From NCBI GenBank assembly GCA_963681975.1, contig OY820613.1:992001-1056000 (forward strand): a DNA stretch of 64,000 bases, given 5' to 3'. How positions within the stretch are numbered: the stretch's first letter is position 1; every line of letters starts with the position of its first letter. This document shows positions 18,069 to 27,166 of the stretch, one piece after another. The stretch comes from JANELJ01 sp024511395 (GTDB lineage: Bacteria > Pseudomonadota > Gammaproteobacteria > GRL18). A program made the translations under genes and the position numbers. The notes beneath the pieces were generated by a model. The model did no database searches. It was not told where the DNA came from and saw only the letters and a list, made by a program, of their open reading frames with translations.

Positions 18069-19566
18069 GTTCGACCTGAATAAATCATAGCACATTGATT
18101 TATAAAGAAATATTGCTTGATTATGGGTGTTAAATTTGCAGGTTTTTGGTAAAATAAGCCTTATTACCTTGCAAATTTCCAGACCAGAATGAAGCCAGAG
18201 AAACAGCCAAAAATACCTCAGGAAGACCTGTTCAGGATGCGCCTTGAAAACATGCTGGACATAAACCATGAGTTGATTAAGTTATCAAAACACATAGACC
18301 GGGAAAGTCTTGATAAAGAATGGGGCGCTCTGTTTGTATCCACTAAAGGTGCTCCTGCCATACGCACTTGATTGATTGCAGGATTGCATTACCTGAAACA
18401 CCTTCATGATTTATCAGATGAACAGGTAGTAAAAGGCTGGACAGAAAATCCGTACTGGCAGTATTTCTGTGGTGAAGAATACTTTCAGCATAAGATGCCA
18501 ATACACCCTACGACCATGACCAAATGGCGTAACCGGCCAGGTAAGTCAGGCAGTGAAAAATTACTGATTGAAACCATTAAAGCCGGACTAAAGAGTAAAA
18601 CTATCAAGCCTGGCAGTTTAAAGAAAGTCACGGTAGATACTACCGTACAGGAAAAGAACATCGCTTTTCCAACCGATTCAAAGCTCCTGAACAAAGCCAG
18701 AGAAAACCTGGTTAAACTGTCCAAAGAGCACGGTATTAAACTGCGCCAGAACTATAATCGGGTTGGGCCGCAATATGTACTAATGGCCAGTCGTTATGCA
18801 CATGCAAAACAGTTTAAACGCATGAAGAAAATGAACAATAAACTGAAATCCCGTTTAGGTCGTGTTAAACGGGATATTGAACGACAACTGCCCAACTATT
18901 CTGTTGATATTCAGTCATTGTTTGAAGTAGCTCTAAAACAGGCTCAGAAACTGATTGAGCAGGAGCAGCACAGTAAGAACAAGCTTTACAGTTTACATGC
19001 ACCGGAAGTCGAGTGTATCAGTAAAGGCAAAGCTCATAAGCCTTATGAATTTGGTGTTAAAACCAGTATTGCGGTAACTAACAAGGAAGGCTTTGTTATT
19101 GGCGCTCAAAGTTGTCCGGGCAATCCTTATGATGGACATACCTTGCTGCCACAACTGGAACAAATAAAACAGTTTACAGCCGTACAACCGGAACAGTGCT
19201 TTGTTGACCGGGGTTATCGTGGACATGAAGTAAAAGACACTAAAGTTTTTATCTCAGGTCAGAAGCGAGGCGTTACCCGAAGTATTAAAAAGGCATTAAA
19301 ACGGCGCAGTGCGATTGAGCCTGAAATTGGTCATATGAAAAATGATGGTCGTTTAGACCGCTGCTACCTCAAAGGTGCAGTCGGTGATGCCATTAATGTG
19401 GTTATGGTGGCCGCTGGTCATAACTTAAGAAAGATCCTCAATAAGCTCCGGCTTTTGTGGCTCAAAATTATTTCCGGTTTGATGGGATATTTTATCAAAC
19501 CAGAACAATCAGCCGCTTTAAACCTGGCTTGATGTCAGACTTAAAACGGTATTATTCAGGTTGAAC
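18069..19566 (+). mobile_element. IS5-type element B2 (1498 bp)
   Basis: Inverted ends GTTCGACCTGAATAA and TTATTCAGGTTGAAC. The flanks are TAATTA at 18063-18068 and 19567-19572, a matching duplication of up to 6 bp. It is inserted between the GTPase terminator and the small membrane protein gene, so it probably removed or displaced that gene's promoter. Confidence 0.92.
18189..19532 (+). pseudogene. IS5-family transposase (B2) with nonsense mutation
   Basis: Same 447-codon frame as the other copies, but CGA (Arg61 of the sister protein) is TGA at 18369-18371, in the context AIRT-stop-LIAGLHY. The remaining 386 codons are open and retain all catalytic motifs. A start inside the remaining frame would lack the N-terminal DNA-binding part, so the copy should be inactive unless complemented in trans. 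Confidence 0.92.
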
Positions 19567-19603
19567 TAATTATTGAGTTTCCCTAACTCCGGAGCAGGAT
19601 AAT

Positions 19604-19987
19604 ATGGATTTTGAAAGAGTATCCTTTGCTTTTTTTATTGTTTTTGCACTGACCATTAACTTTGGGTTTTTTGCCGGTGATATTGATAACCCTGCCCATC
19701 ATCATGTTATGGAACTGTATGCGGCAATTATTATCAGTTTAATTGCCACCATTATTAAGCTGGGTGATCGAACTCATATTGGTTCGGTACTCCTGGCTAC
19801 CAGTCTGGTCGCCGATCTACACCTTCTGGCTGCTGCATTTATCTGGGGGTATTCCCAGCATGTTTCAGATACCGGAGTAACTCCTGATATTATGGCGACC
19901 ATTGTTTCTGTTTCCGGCGGTGCGCTTATTGCCAATATCACCTCAGTGGTATTGCTGGTTATTGAAACGGTTGTAGTTCGTCGATAA
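19604..19987 (+). CDS. Small integral membrane protein (DUF6394-like)
   Basis: 127 residues with about four hydrophobic spans (residues 7-25, 38-57, 63-85, 100-123). It begins MDFERVSFAFFIVFALTINFGFF and carries the acidic/His motif DIDNPAHHH between spans 1 and 2. I recall a family numbered DUF6394 found beside K+ channel genes, but cannot verify it here. Its TAA overlaps the ATG of the following channel gene (TAATG at 19985-19989), a strong sign of translational coupling and shared function. It may be a channel accessory subunit. The gene itself is intact although its partner is destroyed. Confidence 0.75.
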   Translation: MDFERVSFAFFIVFALTINFGFFAGDIDNPAHHHVMELYAAIIISLIATIIKLGDRTHIGSVLLATSLVADLHLLAAAFIWGYSQHVSDTGVTPDIMATIVSVSGGALIANITSVVLLVIETVVVRR

Positions 19988-20047
19988 TGAATAATCTGAT
20001 TTTCCTGTTTCTTAAACGGATCAGACTGCCCTTATTATTATTAATTA

Positions 20048-21066
20048 ACCTGAGATCTGGATAAGAACCCAGTCATTTACCTAAATACAGAGAGTTTTCA
20101 TATCACTCTCATCTATTCTGATTGTCGGCTTGTCTTTTTTATGACAATAGGCAATCAGAGAACCAATAAGGTTCAACATAAAACCACTTACGCTTCTATG
20201 ACGTGAATGTTCAATCTGTGTAATATTTTTTAGCTGCTCATTAACCGTTTCAATTATAAAACGTTTTTTCAGCATAATCTTATCCCACAATGCAATGGCA
20301 CGTGGTTTCATGTTTCGTCTGACATTGGTAATAAGCCCGACATCCTGTTCAAACAGTTCATCACTTAAAAGACTGGAGACATAGCCTTTGTCACCATAAA
20401 GCTTTCCATATAAGTCTTTGGCCATTTCAGGAACCGGTTTTCTGTCATCTACATTACCGGCCGTCAATTTAGTGGCCAGTATTTCACCTTTATGATTAAT
20501 GATCAGGTGAACTTTAAACCCATAGAACCACCCCATGGTCGATTTGCCTCGCTGAGCAACACCATCAAAGACTTTATGCCTGGGTATGCGAATGTTTTGG
20601 TATACTTTAATGCTGCTCGCATCAACAAAGGCAATTCCGGTTGGCTTTCCTTTGCAATGAGTAAAGTAAGCGCATACTGGCACCAGTACCGATGACATCA
20701 CTCCCAGGAAACGGGTATAGCTCAATAAATTTGGAAACTCTTTCCTAAGATGTTGATGCACATGGCATAAATAATAACTCTTAAAATTTTTGTAATGTGA
20801 CTGATGAAAGTTAATCAGGATAGTCATCAGTTCACCGGGGCTCATTACACCTTGTCGTCTTCTCTTTTTATCACCGGATTCCAGCAGTGTTTTTTCCCAT
20901 TCAGGATAAAAGAACTGGTTGAAATCATCAATATTACAATACAATTCATCTATAGTAGTCACTTGCCTGTTCCTTGTTCAAATTCATTTGATTTGGTCAT
21001 TAAATGATCTGATCGAGAAACAGGCATTTAGTTCAATATTTTTTAGTTCTTATCCAGAATTCAGGT
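20048..21066 (-). mobile_element. IS982-type element, copy 3
   Basis: Inverted ends ACCTGAGATCTGG... at 20048 and ...CCAGAATTCAGGT to 21066. The flanks (TTAATTA on the left, TTATTAC on the right) give only an imperfect direct repeat, so one side has probably mutated since insertion. It splits the K+ channel gene after codon 20. Confidence 0.9.
20081..20962 (-). CDS. IS982-family transposase, intact
   Basis: 293 residues, GTG start, all three acidic catalytic motifs present (FVDASSIKVY, LYGDKGYVS, IIETVNEQLKN). It differs from the copy at 6424-7305 at only a few residues (for example Tyr for Cys in IKVY, Ala for Gly in EILATKL). It is antisense to the channel gene it interrupts. Confidence 0.95.
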   Translation of the reverse strand: MTTIDELYCNIDDFNQFFYPEWEKTLLESGDKKRRRQGVMSPGELMTILINFHQSHYKNFKSYYLCHVHQHLRKEFPNLLSYTRFLGVMSSVLVPVCAYFTHCKGKPTGIAFVDASSIKVYQNIRIPRHKVFDGVAQRGKSTMGWFYGFKVHLIINHKGEILATKLTAGNVDDRKPVPEMAKDLYGKLYGDKGYVSSLLSDELFEQDVGLITNVRRNMKPRAIALWDKIMLKKRFIIETVNEQLKNITQIEHSRHRSVSGFMLNLIGSLIAYCHKKDKPTIRIDESDMKTLCI

Positions 21067-23072
21067 TTATTACCAGTTATGCGGTGGTCATCCTGGGTTT
21101 TGTTCTGATCCCCGGTCGTGATGATCAGGGCAATGTCTGGCATATGAGTTTTTTTCATGCCTTTTACTTTGTCAGTTTTATGGGTTCAAGCATTGGTTTT
21201 GGTGAAATTCCCTACGAATTTACCAATGCTCAGAGAATGTGGACGGTATTCAGTATTTATATCACCGTTACCGTCTGGTTATACAGTGTTGGTGCTGTTT
21301 TAAGTACCCTTCAAAATCCTACTTTTAAGAAAATTCTTAGAGAAAATGAATTCCGGCGTAAAATCAGGCGTATTAAAGAACCGTTTTATCTGATTTGTGG
21401 CTATGGTGATACCGGTAAGCTGCTGGCCCATGAACTGGCAGAAAATCATATACTTTCAGTGGTTATTGATATTGATCCGGAGCGCATTGATGATTTGCTG
21501 ATTAACGAACCCTATGTTGATATTCCAGCCCTGGCGGGTAATGCTTCCTATCCTGAAGTACTTGAAAAAGCCGGTTTAACTAAATCTAACTGTCGTGGGG
21601 TTATTGCCCTGACCAATAAAGATCATATCAACCTTAAAATAGCCATTGCTGCCCGTTTGCTTAGTAAAAAACGGGTTATTGATGATAGCGATCTTATGCT
21701 GGTCTGCCGGGCAGAAAGCAGTGATGCGGAAGTGAACATGGCCTAGTTCGGCACCAGTCATATTATTAATCCCTATGAAGTATTTGCCCGCAGACTGGCG
21801 CTTTCGGTACGCTCACCCAGTGCCTACCTGGTGTATGAATGGTTGACCAGTGTCCATTATCTTGATGAAAATGATAATAATGAGGATGATATAAGTGAAG
21901 ATGAATATAATCAAAATAAGAATGATAAAACTCACCTGGTTCGGGAAGAACCCATTTTTCCTCCCAAAGGACTCTGGGTTATTTGTGGTTACGGACGTTT
22001 TGGCAAGGTTGTGGCCCGTCATTTAAATTATGTCGGTATTCAAACCAGAGTAATTGAAGCCATGCCGGAGCTGACTCATCCTCCGGAAGGCAGTATTCAC
22101 GGCAAGGGGACAGAAGCAATTACCCTGCGTGAAGCCAATATTACGGAAGTGGTGGCTATTGTGGCCGGAACAGACAATGATGCTAATAACCTTTCAATCA
22201 TTATTACTGCCAAGGATGAATTAAAACGGGTCTGGCAGACAAGACAGCAGAACCAGGCATTTAACAGTTGCTATCATTTGCTGGTGGACGATGAATTGCA
22301 GCAGGAAGAGCTTGCCTAGGAACAGCACAAACTCTTTACCGTTGCCCGTCAGAATCATAGTCATAACAAGGATGTCTTTAAACAGGCCGAACTGGATTTT
22401 ATTATGCAGCCAGCCAGTATTATTGCCGGAGAAATCCTGTCTATTATAAAAAAACCCATGCTGGACAGGTTCCTGTCTCTGGCCAGACGTCAGAAAGATG
22501 TCTGGGCAAATCTGTTAATCAGCCGGATCAGCAGCTTTATTGAAGAAGATGTACCGAATACCTGACCGAATACCTGGATGCTGGAAATATCTGAACAACA
22601 GACCTCCGCAGTAGCTTATTTTCTGAAACAGGGTACAATCATTCCTGATGAAATACTGCGTCATCCCAGAAACCGGGATAAATCTCTCAATTGCGTGGTC
22701 TTACTGGTACATAGAAAAATAAGCCGCTTACCTAATCAAAAAACCAGGCAGTCAGCCCCTTCTAAAAGAGAGCGTTTTAAAGACTATCTGCTACCGGAAG
22801 GTGACTTTGAGATACAGAAAGGGGATCAGCTACTGCTCTGCGGTGATTCAGAAAGTATGAATTTAATGTGCTGGACAGTCAGTAATATTAATGTCTACAA
22901 TTACCTTAGAACCGGTTATAAATTGCCTGGCGGGTATGTCTGGCAGTGGATATATAAGCATAAATTACTACGTCAGGAAAAACTCTATTCGCAACAGGAA
23001 AGATCCGGAAGCAAAGCCAGTATTGAATAAGTTGAATAAAATACTAAAAATAATGAGTATAACAGGACAATT

Positions 23073-24140
23073 ATGTTTGATAACAAAAAAAAATTACCAT
23101 TAAGTCTTATCATGTCCGGTCTGTTTTTACCGGTAACACTTTTTGCTCAAAGCAGCTATATGTTTCCCAGTGATATTACAGATCCTTCTGAGAAAACAAA
23201 AGTCGATGTCGAACGGGCACAACGCTATGAGTCAGAGCGGAAGTGGATATATCCTGATGAAAAAAATATCTCTCGGCAAAGACAAAATTCTGAACCACAG
23301 AATTCTTACGAAAACTCCAGTAATGGCTCAGAATACCCACGTTCTGAACATTATAAATATGATGACTTTTCTAACAGAAATTCTTCTAAAGCAGACTATC
23401 GGGATGTTCAGGATAGACATACCTATACGGATCGGCAATCTCAATCATCAGAATCTCATTATGATAATAGTCAGTCCCGATACCAGTCAGAATCCCGTTA
23501 TCAGCCCGAACAGCGCTATCAGTCTGAAAGGAGTCTTCAGCCTGATAGGAGCCATCAGCGGAATAATAATAGCTATCAGCAGGATAATAATAACCGTCAG
23601 TTTGATAACCTCTATCAGTCTGATAATTCCTATTTTCCGCAGACGTCCGGAGCAATATACGTTAGTGATTTGATAAAAAAACCTGAAGGTCAGGCTAAAC
23701 GATTTTTCCCAGAAAAAGATGATATTGGTCAGTACAGAGCCAGGGCAAAACAACCGTTTAACAATTCGATCAACAAATTTGAAAAAGCCACTGACCAGGT
23801 TCAGTCTCAAATCCGATATATTCCAGTACCTGTATATACTTATGCATTGCCTCCGGGAACTTTGCCGGGTACAGTTCCCGGTATTATAACACCGCCTAAC
23901 ATGGTACCGGGCTACAGCCATCTTAGCCCGTCTTACGGCTCATATAATAGTTCACCTTACTCACTGTATTCCCTGCCTGGAACAGGTGGTGTGCCGGTTG
24001 TTAACCCATACGCAACAATGTTTCCTGATTATGGTGGTAATTATGGTCTCGGTAATGGGAGCGTATTTCCCTATAATCCTGCTAATACACCTGTAAATAG
24101 TCTTCCTGGATTCTCTAATATGCTAGGTATTTTTCCCTGA
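23073..24140 (+). CDS. Exported low-complexity protein (Ser/Tyr/Gln/Asn/Arg-rich), unknown function
   Basis: 355 residues; AGGA precedes the ATG. A signal peptide (LSLIMSGLFLPVTLFAQS) leads into YMFPSDITDPSEKTKVDVERAQRYE, which looks like the only conserved-type segment. Residues about 80-200 are polar repeats built on YQSE/YQPE/YQSD units. Residues about 205-265 are more ordinary. The last 90 are Pro/Gly/Tyr/Ser-rich (VPVYTYALPPGTLPGTVPG). Such composition fits a periplasmic or surface matrix or coat protein. It follows the channel pseudogene by 42 bp in the same direction. A link to sulfur globules or an envelope layer is only a suggestion. The frame is intact. Confidence 0.72.
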   Translation: MFDNKKKLPLSLIMSGLFLPVTLFAQSSYMFPSDITDPSEKTKVDVERAQRYESERKWIYPDEKNISRQRQNSEPQNSYENSSNGSEYPRSEHYKYDDFSNRNSSKADYRDVQDRHTYTDRQSQSSESHYDNSQSRYQSESRYQPEQRYQSERSLQPDRSHQRNNNSYQQDNNNRQFDNLYQSDNSYFPQTSGAIYVSDLIKKPEGQAKRFFPEKDDIGQYRARAKQPFNNSINKFEKATDQVQSQIRYIPVPVYTYALPPGTLPGTVPGIITPPNMVPGYSHLSPSYGSYNSSPYSLYSLPGTGGVPVVNPYATMFPDYGGNYGLGNGSVFPYNPANTPVNSLPGFSNMLGIFP

Positions 24141-24363
24141 TAAAAAATAATTTTTTAAAGGGATAGTTAGAAACTGCCGTAAAAAGTGTATGAAAAAAGG
24201 AATAATGTAGTTTTCCGAAATTTCATTATGTATAATTGCCGAGTTTGCTGAAAAGACAGTATTAATCCAGATCTTTATTAACTATTCAGTATAAACTACC
24301 GCATTAATTGTATAGTAATAAGTAGCCTTAAACTACAGAGTAAAAAAACAGACACAAAATCTT

Positions 24364-24918
24364 ATGCACCTGAATCAAAAAACCGATTTTAATGAATACT
24401 CTGAACTTAAGGTAGCCATCATATCTGATACTCATGAAGAACTGGCTCCGGAAATTGTCGGCCAGATCAAAGAATGTGATCTGGCCATCCATGCCGGAGA
24501 TATTGGTAATAGTGATGTGCTGGAAATGATACAGCCTAAATCAGGCCAGATTATTGCCGTTGCCGGTAATAATGATAAGCCTTATTTATGGGAGTTCAAG
24601 GACTGGGATCTGGTAAAAATTCTGCCTCAGCAGATAGAGTTAGCCATGCCCGGAGGCCGGATTGCTATTGAACATGGTCATAGGCATGACATGTACAAGC
24701 CTGATCACAGTGACTTAAGAAAGGCGCATCCGGGGGCTCGTCTGATTATTTATGGTCATACCCATATTCAGGTTATTGATACCGATGATGAAAAGCACCA
24801 CGTTTTAAATCCCGGGGCTGCTGGTTTTACTCGCAATAAAGGCGGTCCGTCCTGTATTATTCTGACTATTGAAAACGACCACTGGGACTACCTGGTACTC
24901 AAGTTTTCAGAAACCTAA
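24364..24918 (+). CDS. YfcE/MJ0936-type metallophosphoesterase
   Basis: 184 residues of the calcineurin-like phosphoesterase fold. Metal-binding motifs are present in order: SDTHEE (expected D-x-H), HAGDIGN (GDxx), AGNNDKP (GNND), EHGHRHD (GH) and YGHTHIQ (GHTH). The family hydrolyses phosphodiester bonds in vitro with Mn2+ or similar metals; natural substrates are mostly unknown. The first 14 residues before YSELKVAIISDTHE are poorly conserved-looking, so a later start is possible. It is convergent with an NhaA-like remnant on the opposite strand whose stop overlaps its own. Confidence 0.9.
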   Translation: MHLNQKTDFNEYSELKVAIISDTHEELAPEIVGQIKECDLAIHAGDIGNSDVLEMIQPKSGQIIAVAGNNDKPYLWEFKDWDLVKILPQQIELAMPGGRIAIEHGHRHDMYKPDHSDLRKAHPGARLIIYGHTHIQVIDTDDEKHHVLNPGAAGFTRNKGGPSCIILTIENDHWDYLVLKFSET

Positions 24919-25035
24919 TCCTGCCTCGGCAATACCTTATTCAGGTATAAGTAACCAAATACAGCTGACAAAGTCGAACCCAGTAAAATACCCAGTCGAT
25001 CATGCATCAGATTGGCTGTAGTGCCTCCCTGTCAG
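24915..25035 (-). pseudogene. 3' remnant of a membrane antiporter-like gene (NhaA-like)
   Basis: On the minus strand the frame reads GTTANLMHDRLGILLGSTLS and continues AVFGYLYLNKVLPRQD before a TAG at 24915-24917. This resembles the last membrane span of NhaA-type Na+/H+ antiporters. An in-frame TGA lies just upstream and IS element B3 begins 13 bp beyond, so everything 5' of this has been lost or moved. Identification rests on about 35 residues. Confidence 0.4.
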
Positions 25036-25047
25036 GACATTTATTTA

Positions 25048-26545
25048 GTCCGACCTGAATAAATTATAGCACATTGATTTGTAAGGAAATATTGGCGAAT
25101 CATGGGTGTTAAATTTGCAGGTTTTTGGTAAAATAAGCCTTATTACCTTGCAAATTTCCAGACCAGAATGAAGCCAAAGAAACAGCCAAAAATACCTCAG
25201 GAAGACCTGTTCAGGATGCGCCCTGAAAACATGCTGGACATAAACCATGAGTTGATTAAGTTATCAAAACACATAGATTGGGAAAGTCCTGATAAAGAAT
25301 GGGGCGCTTTGTTTGTATCCACTAAAGGTGCTCCTGCCATACGTACTCGTTTGATTGCAGGATTGCATTACCTGAAACACCTGCATGATTTATCAGATGA
25401 ACAGGTAGTAAAAGGCTGGACAGAAAATCCGTACTGGCAGTATTTCTGTGGAGAAGAATACTTTCAGCATAAAATGCCTATACACCCTGTGACCATGACC
25501 AAATGGCGTAACCGGCTGGATAAATCAGGCAGTGAAAAATTACTGATTGAAACCATTAAAGCCGGACTAAAGAGTAAAACCATAAAGCCCGGCAGTTTAA
25601 AGAAAGTCACGGTAGATACTACCGTACAGGAAAAGAACATCGCTTTTCCAACCGATTCAAAGCTCCTGAACAAAGCCAGAGAAAACCTGGTTAAACTGTC
25701 CAAAGAGCACGGTATTAAACTGCGTCAGAACTATAATCGGGTTGGGCCGCAATATGTACTAATGGCCAGTCGTTATGCTCATGCAAAACAGTTTAAACGC
25801 ATGAAGAAAATGAACAATAAACTGAAATCCCGTTTAGGTCGTGTTAAACGGGATATTGAACGACAACTGCCCAACTATTCTGTTGATATTCAGTCTCTGT
25901 TTGAAGTAGCTCTAAAACAGGCTCAGAAACTGATTGAGCAGGAGCAGCACAGTAAAAACAAGCTTTACAGTTTACATGCACCGGAAGTCGAGTGTATCAG
26001 TAAAGGCAAAGCTCATAAGCCTTATGAATTTGGAGTTAAAACCAGTATCGCGGTAACTAACAAGGAAGGCTTTGTTATTGGTGCTCAAAGTTGTCCGGGC
26101 AATCCTTATGATGGACATACCTTGCTGCCACAACTGGAACAGATAAAACAGTTTACAGCCGTACAACCGGAACACTGTTTTGTTGACCGGGGTTATCGTG
26201 GACATGAAGTAAAAGACACTAAAGTTTTTATCTCAGGTCAGAAGCGAGGCGTTACCCGAAGTATTAAAAAGGCATTAAAACGGCGCAGTGCGATTGAGCC
26301 TGAAATCGGTCATATGAAAAACGATGGCCGTTTAGACCGCTGCTACCTCAAAGGTGCAGTCGGTGATGCCATTAATGTGGTTATGGTAGCCGCTGGACAT
26401 AACTTAAGAAAGATCCTCAATAAGCTCCGGCTTTTGTGGCTCAAAATTATTTCCGGTTTGATGTGGTCTTTTATCAAACCGGGGCAATCAGCTGCTTTAA
26501 ACCTGGCTTGATGTCAGGCTTAAAACGGTATTATTCAGGTTGAAC
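25048..26545 (+). mobile_element. IS5-type element B3 (1498 bp) with non-matching flanks
   Basis: Complete ends GTCCGACCTGAATAA and TTATTCAGGTTGAAC. The left flank is TATTTA (25042-25047) but the right flank is TAATTA (26546-26551), unlike B1, B2 and B5 whose flanks match. Both neighbouring genes are truncated at the element. This suggests a deletion or recombination between two IS copies rather than a simple insertion. Confidence 0.9.
25168..26511 (+). CDS. IS5-family transposase (B3), intact frame
   Basis: 447 residues with VDTTVQ, FVDRGYRG and IEPEIGHMK intact. Differences from B1 include Pro for Leu in FRMRPENML and Asp for Gly in RLDKSG. The Pro substitution lies in the N-terminal helix and might weaken the protein, which cannot be judged from sequence. 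The leader inverted repeat is retained. Confidence 0.93.
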   Translation: MKPKKQPKIPQEDLFRMRPENMLDINHELIKLSKHIDWESPDKEWGALFVSTKGAPAIRTRLIAGLHYLKHLHDLSDEQVVKGWTENPYWQYFCGEEYFQHKMPIHPVTMTKWRNRLDKSGSEKLLIETIKAGLKSKTIKPGSLKKVTVDTTVQEKNIAFPTDSKLLNKARENLVKLSKEHGIKLRQNYNRVGPQYVLMASRYAHAKQFKRMKKMNNKLKSRLGRVKRDIERQLPNYSVDIQSLFEVALKQAQKLIEQEQHSKNKLYSLHAPEVECISKGKAHKPYEFGVKTSIAVTNKEGFVIGAQSCPGNPYDGHTLLPQLEQIKQFTAVQPEHCFVDRGYRGHEVKDTKVFISGQKRGVTRSIKKALKRRSAIEPEIGHMKNDGRLDRCYLKGAVGDAINVVMVAAGHNLRKILNKLRLLWLKIISGLMWSFIKPGQSAALNLA

Positions 26546-26789
26546 TAATTAAATCGCCGACTTTAAGCTGATCAAAATTTCTGGCACCCTCACCTACCTC
26601 TACTTTTTTGGTGAATCCAGAGCGGTCTTTAAGCATAACCCAGCGTTCATCCTTGTTAATTTCCAGAACTTCCAGCTGCTGTTCGACCAGAATACTTTCA
26701 GTTATAGAGGGCTTATTTTGCTCTGCCATGGCCAGATTTGATATGAATAATGCAACAATTGCTGAAGTAATGATAAATTTTGATTTCAT
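26535..26789 (-). pseudogene. Exported small protein truncated by IS element B3
   Basis: An 84-residue frame with signal peptide (FIITSAIVALFISNLAMAEQ) and the pattern LEVLEINKDERWVMLKDRSG followed by VEVGEGARNFDQLKVGDLI, a beta-rich periplasmic type in which the conserved VKVGD motif is normally followed by more residues. The last codons and stop come from the end of B3, so the natural C-terminus is gone. Promoter side is the region 26790-27166. No function is recognised. Confidence 0.6.
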
Positions 26790-27166
26790 TCCTGGTTCCT
26801 TAATAATAATGTTTTTTAGATATTATTTACCTAATACTAAATCGTGCCCGATCCCGAAAAAAGTATCAATGTTCTAAGTGTATTTTATCGAATAAATTAG
26901 CCTGAGTTGTATAAAATGTGTTTTAAGTTTGTTTATTTAGCAAAATAAAGCCGGGCAGAATCTATAATCAGTGACTTAGCTCCTTATCCACAGAAACTGT
27001 GGATAACTATGTGAATAAACATTGGGTAAACCTGCAGGAGGCTTGTTGTTATTACTTTTATGATATTTTGATTACATTATGAACAATTTTTCTTATTGTG
27101 AAAATGACTTCAGGGATATTTATCCTGTAAAAATGGAACGGGTTTAGAAATAACTTTTGAGATTTT
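26790..27166. other. Divergent intergenic region with DnaA-box cluster
   Basis: About 380 AT-rich bp between the truncated exported gene (minus) and the HD-GYP pseudogene (plus). It must hold the two divergent promoters. The only strong signal is the DnaA-box cluster listed separately. No gene is apparent. Confidence 0.6.
26984..27018. promoter_or_regulatory. Cluster of three DnaA-box-like 9-mers
   Basis: TTATCCACA at 26984-26992 and its exact reverse complement TGTGGATAA at 26998-27006 are perfect consensus DnaA boxes separated by 5 bp. A third, TGTGAATAA at 27010-27018, differs from consensus at one position. Such a head-to-head pair plus third box in 35 bp is unlikely by chance. It could regulate the divergent genes, titrate DnaA, or be part of a replication-related site; no dnaA, dnaN, gidA or rpmH gene is nearby. 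Confidence 0.65.

Larger units (their letters stand above)
19987..23030 (+). pseudogene. Two-RCK potassium channel gene, interrupted by IS982 and three in-frame stops
   Basis: The reading frame starts at ATG 19987 (MNNLIFLFLKRIRLPLLLLLI), is cut at 20047 by IS982 copy 3, and resumes at 21067 with ITSYAVVILGFVLIPG. The pore loop has the selectivity-filter-like SSIGFGEIP, followed by a pore helix and last span. Two nucleotide-binding RCK/TrkA-N domains follow, with CGYGDTGK and CGYGRFGK loops, then a TrkA-C-like end (LLPEGDFEIQKGDQLLLCG). In the same frame stand TAG at 21744-21746, TAG at 22317-22319 and TGA at 22563-22565; the last lies in a 12-bp tandem duplication (CCGAATACCTGA/G). Sequence between the lesions stays well conserved, so decay is recent. 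The role would have been ligand-gated K+ flux. Confidence 0.88.

Noticed and set aside
18066..18269. Short minus-strand frame repeated at every IS5-type copy (MVYVQHVFKAHPEQVFLRYF type)
   Set aside because: It is antisense to the transposase 5' end in all copies and has no ribosome site; its conservation follows from the IS itself.
6391..21066. Possible composite transposon bounded by two IS982 copies carrying proS-distal genes, RND pump and ParA block
   Set aside because: Copy 2 has its own matching 7-8 bp target duplication, and copy 3 cuts a host gene whose two halves are still in place, so both are independent insertions.
26984..27018. Chromosomal replication origin
   Set aside because: Only three DnaA boxes, no AT-rich 13-mer series that stands out and none of the usual origin genes; kept only as a finding.
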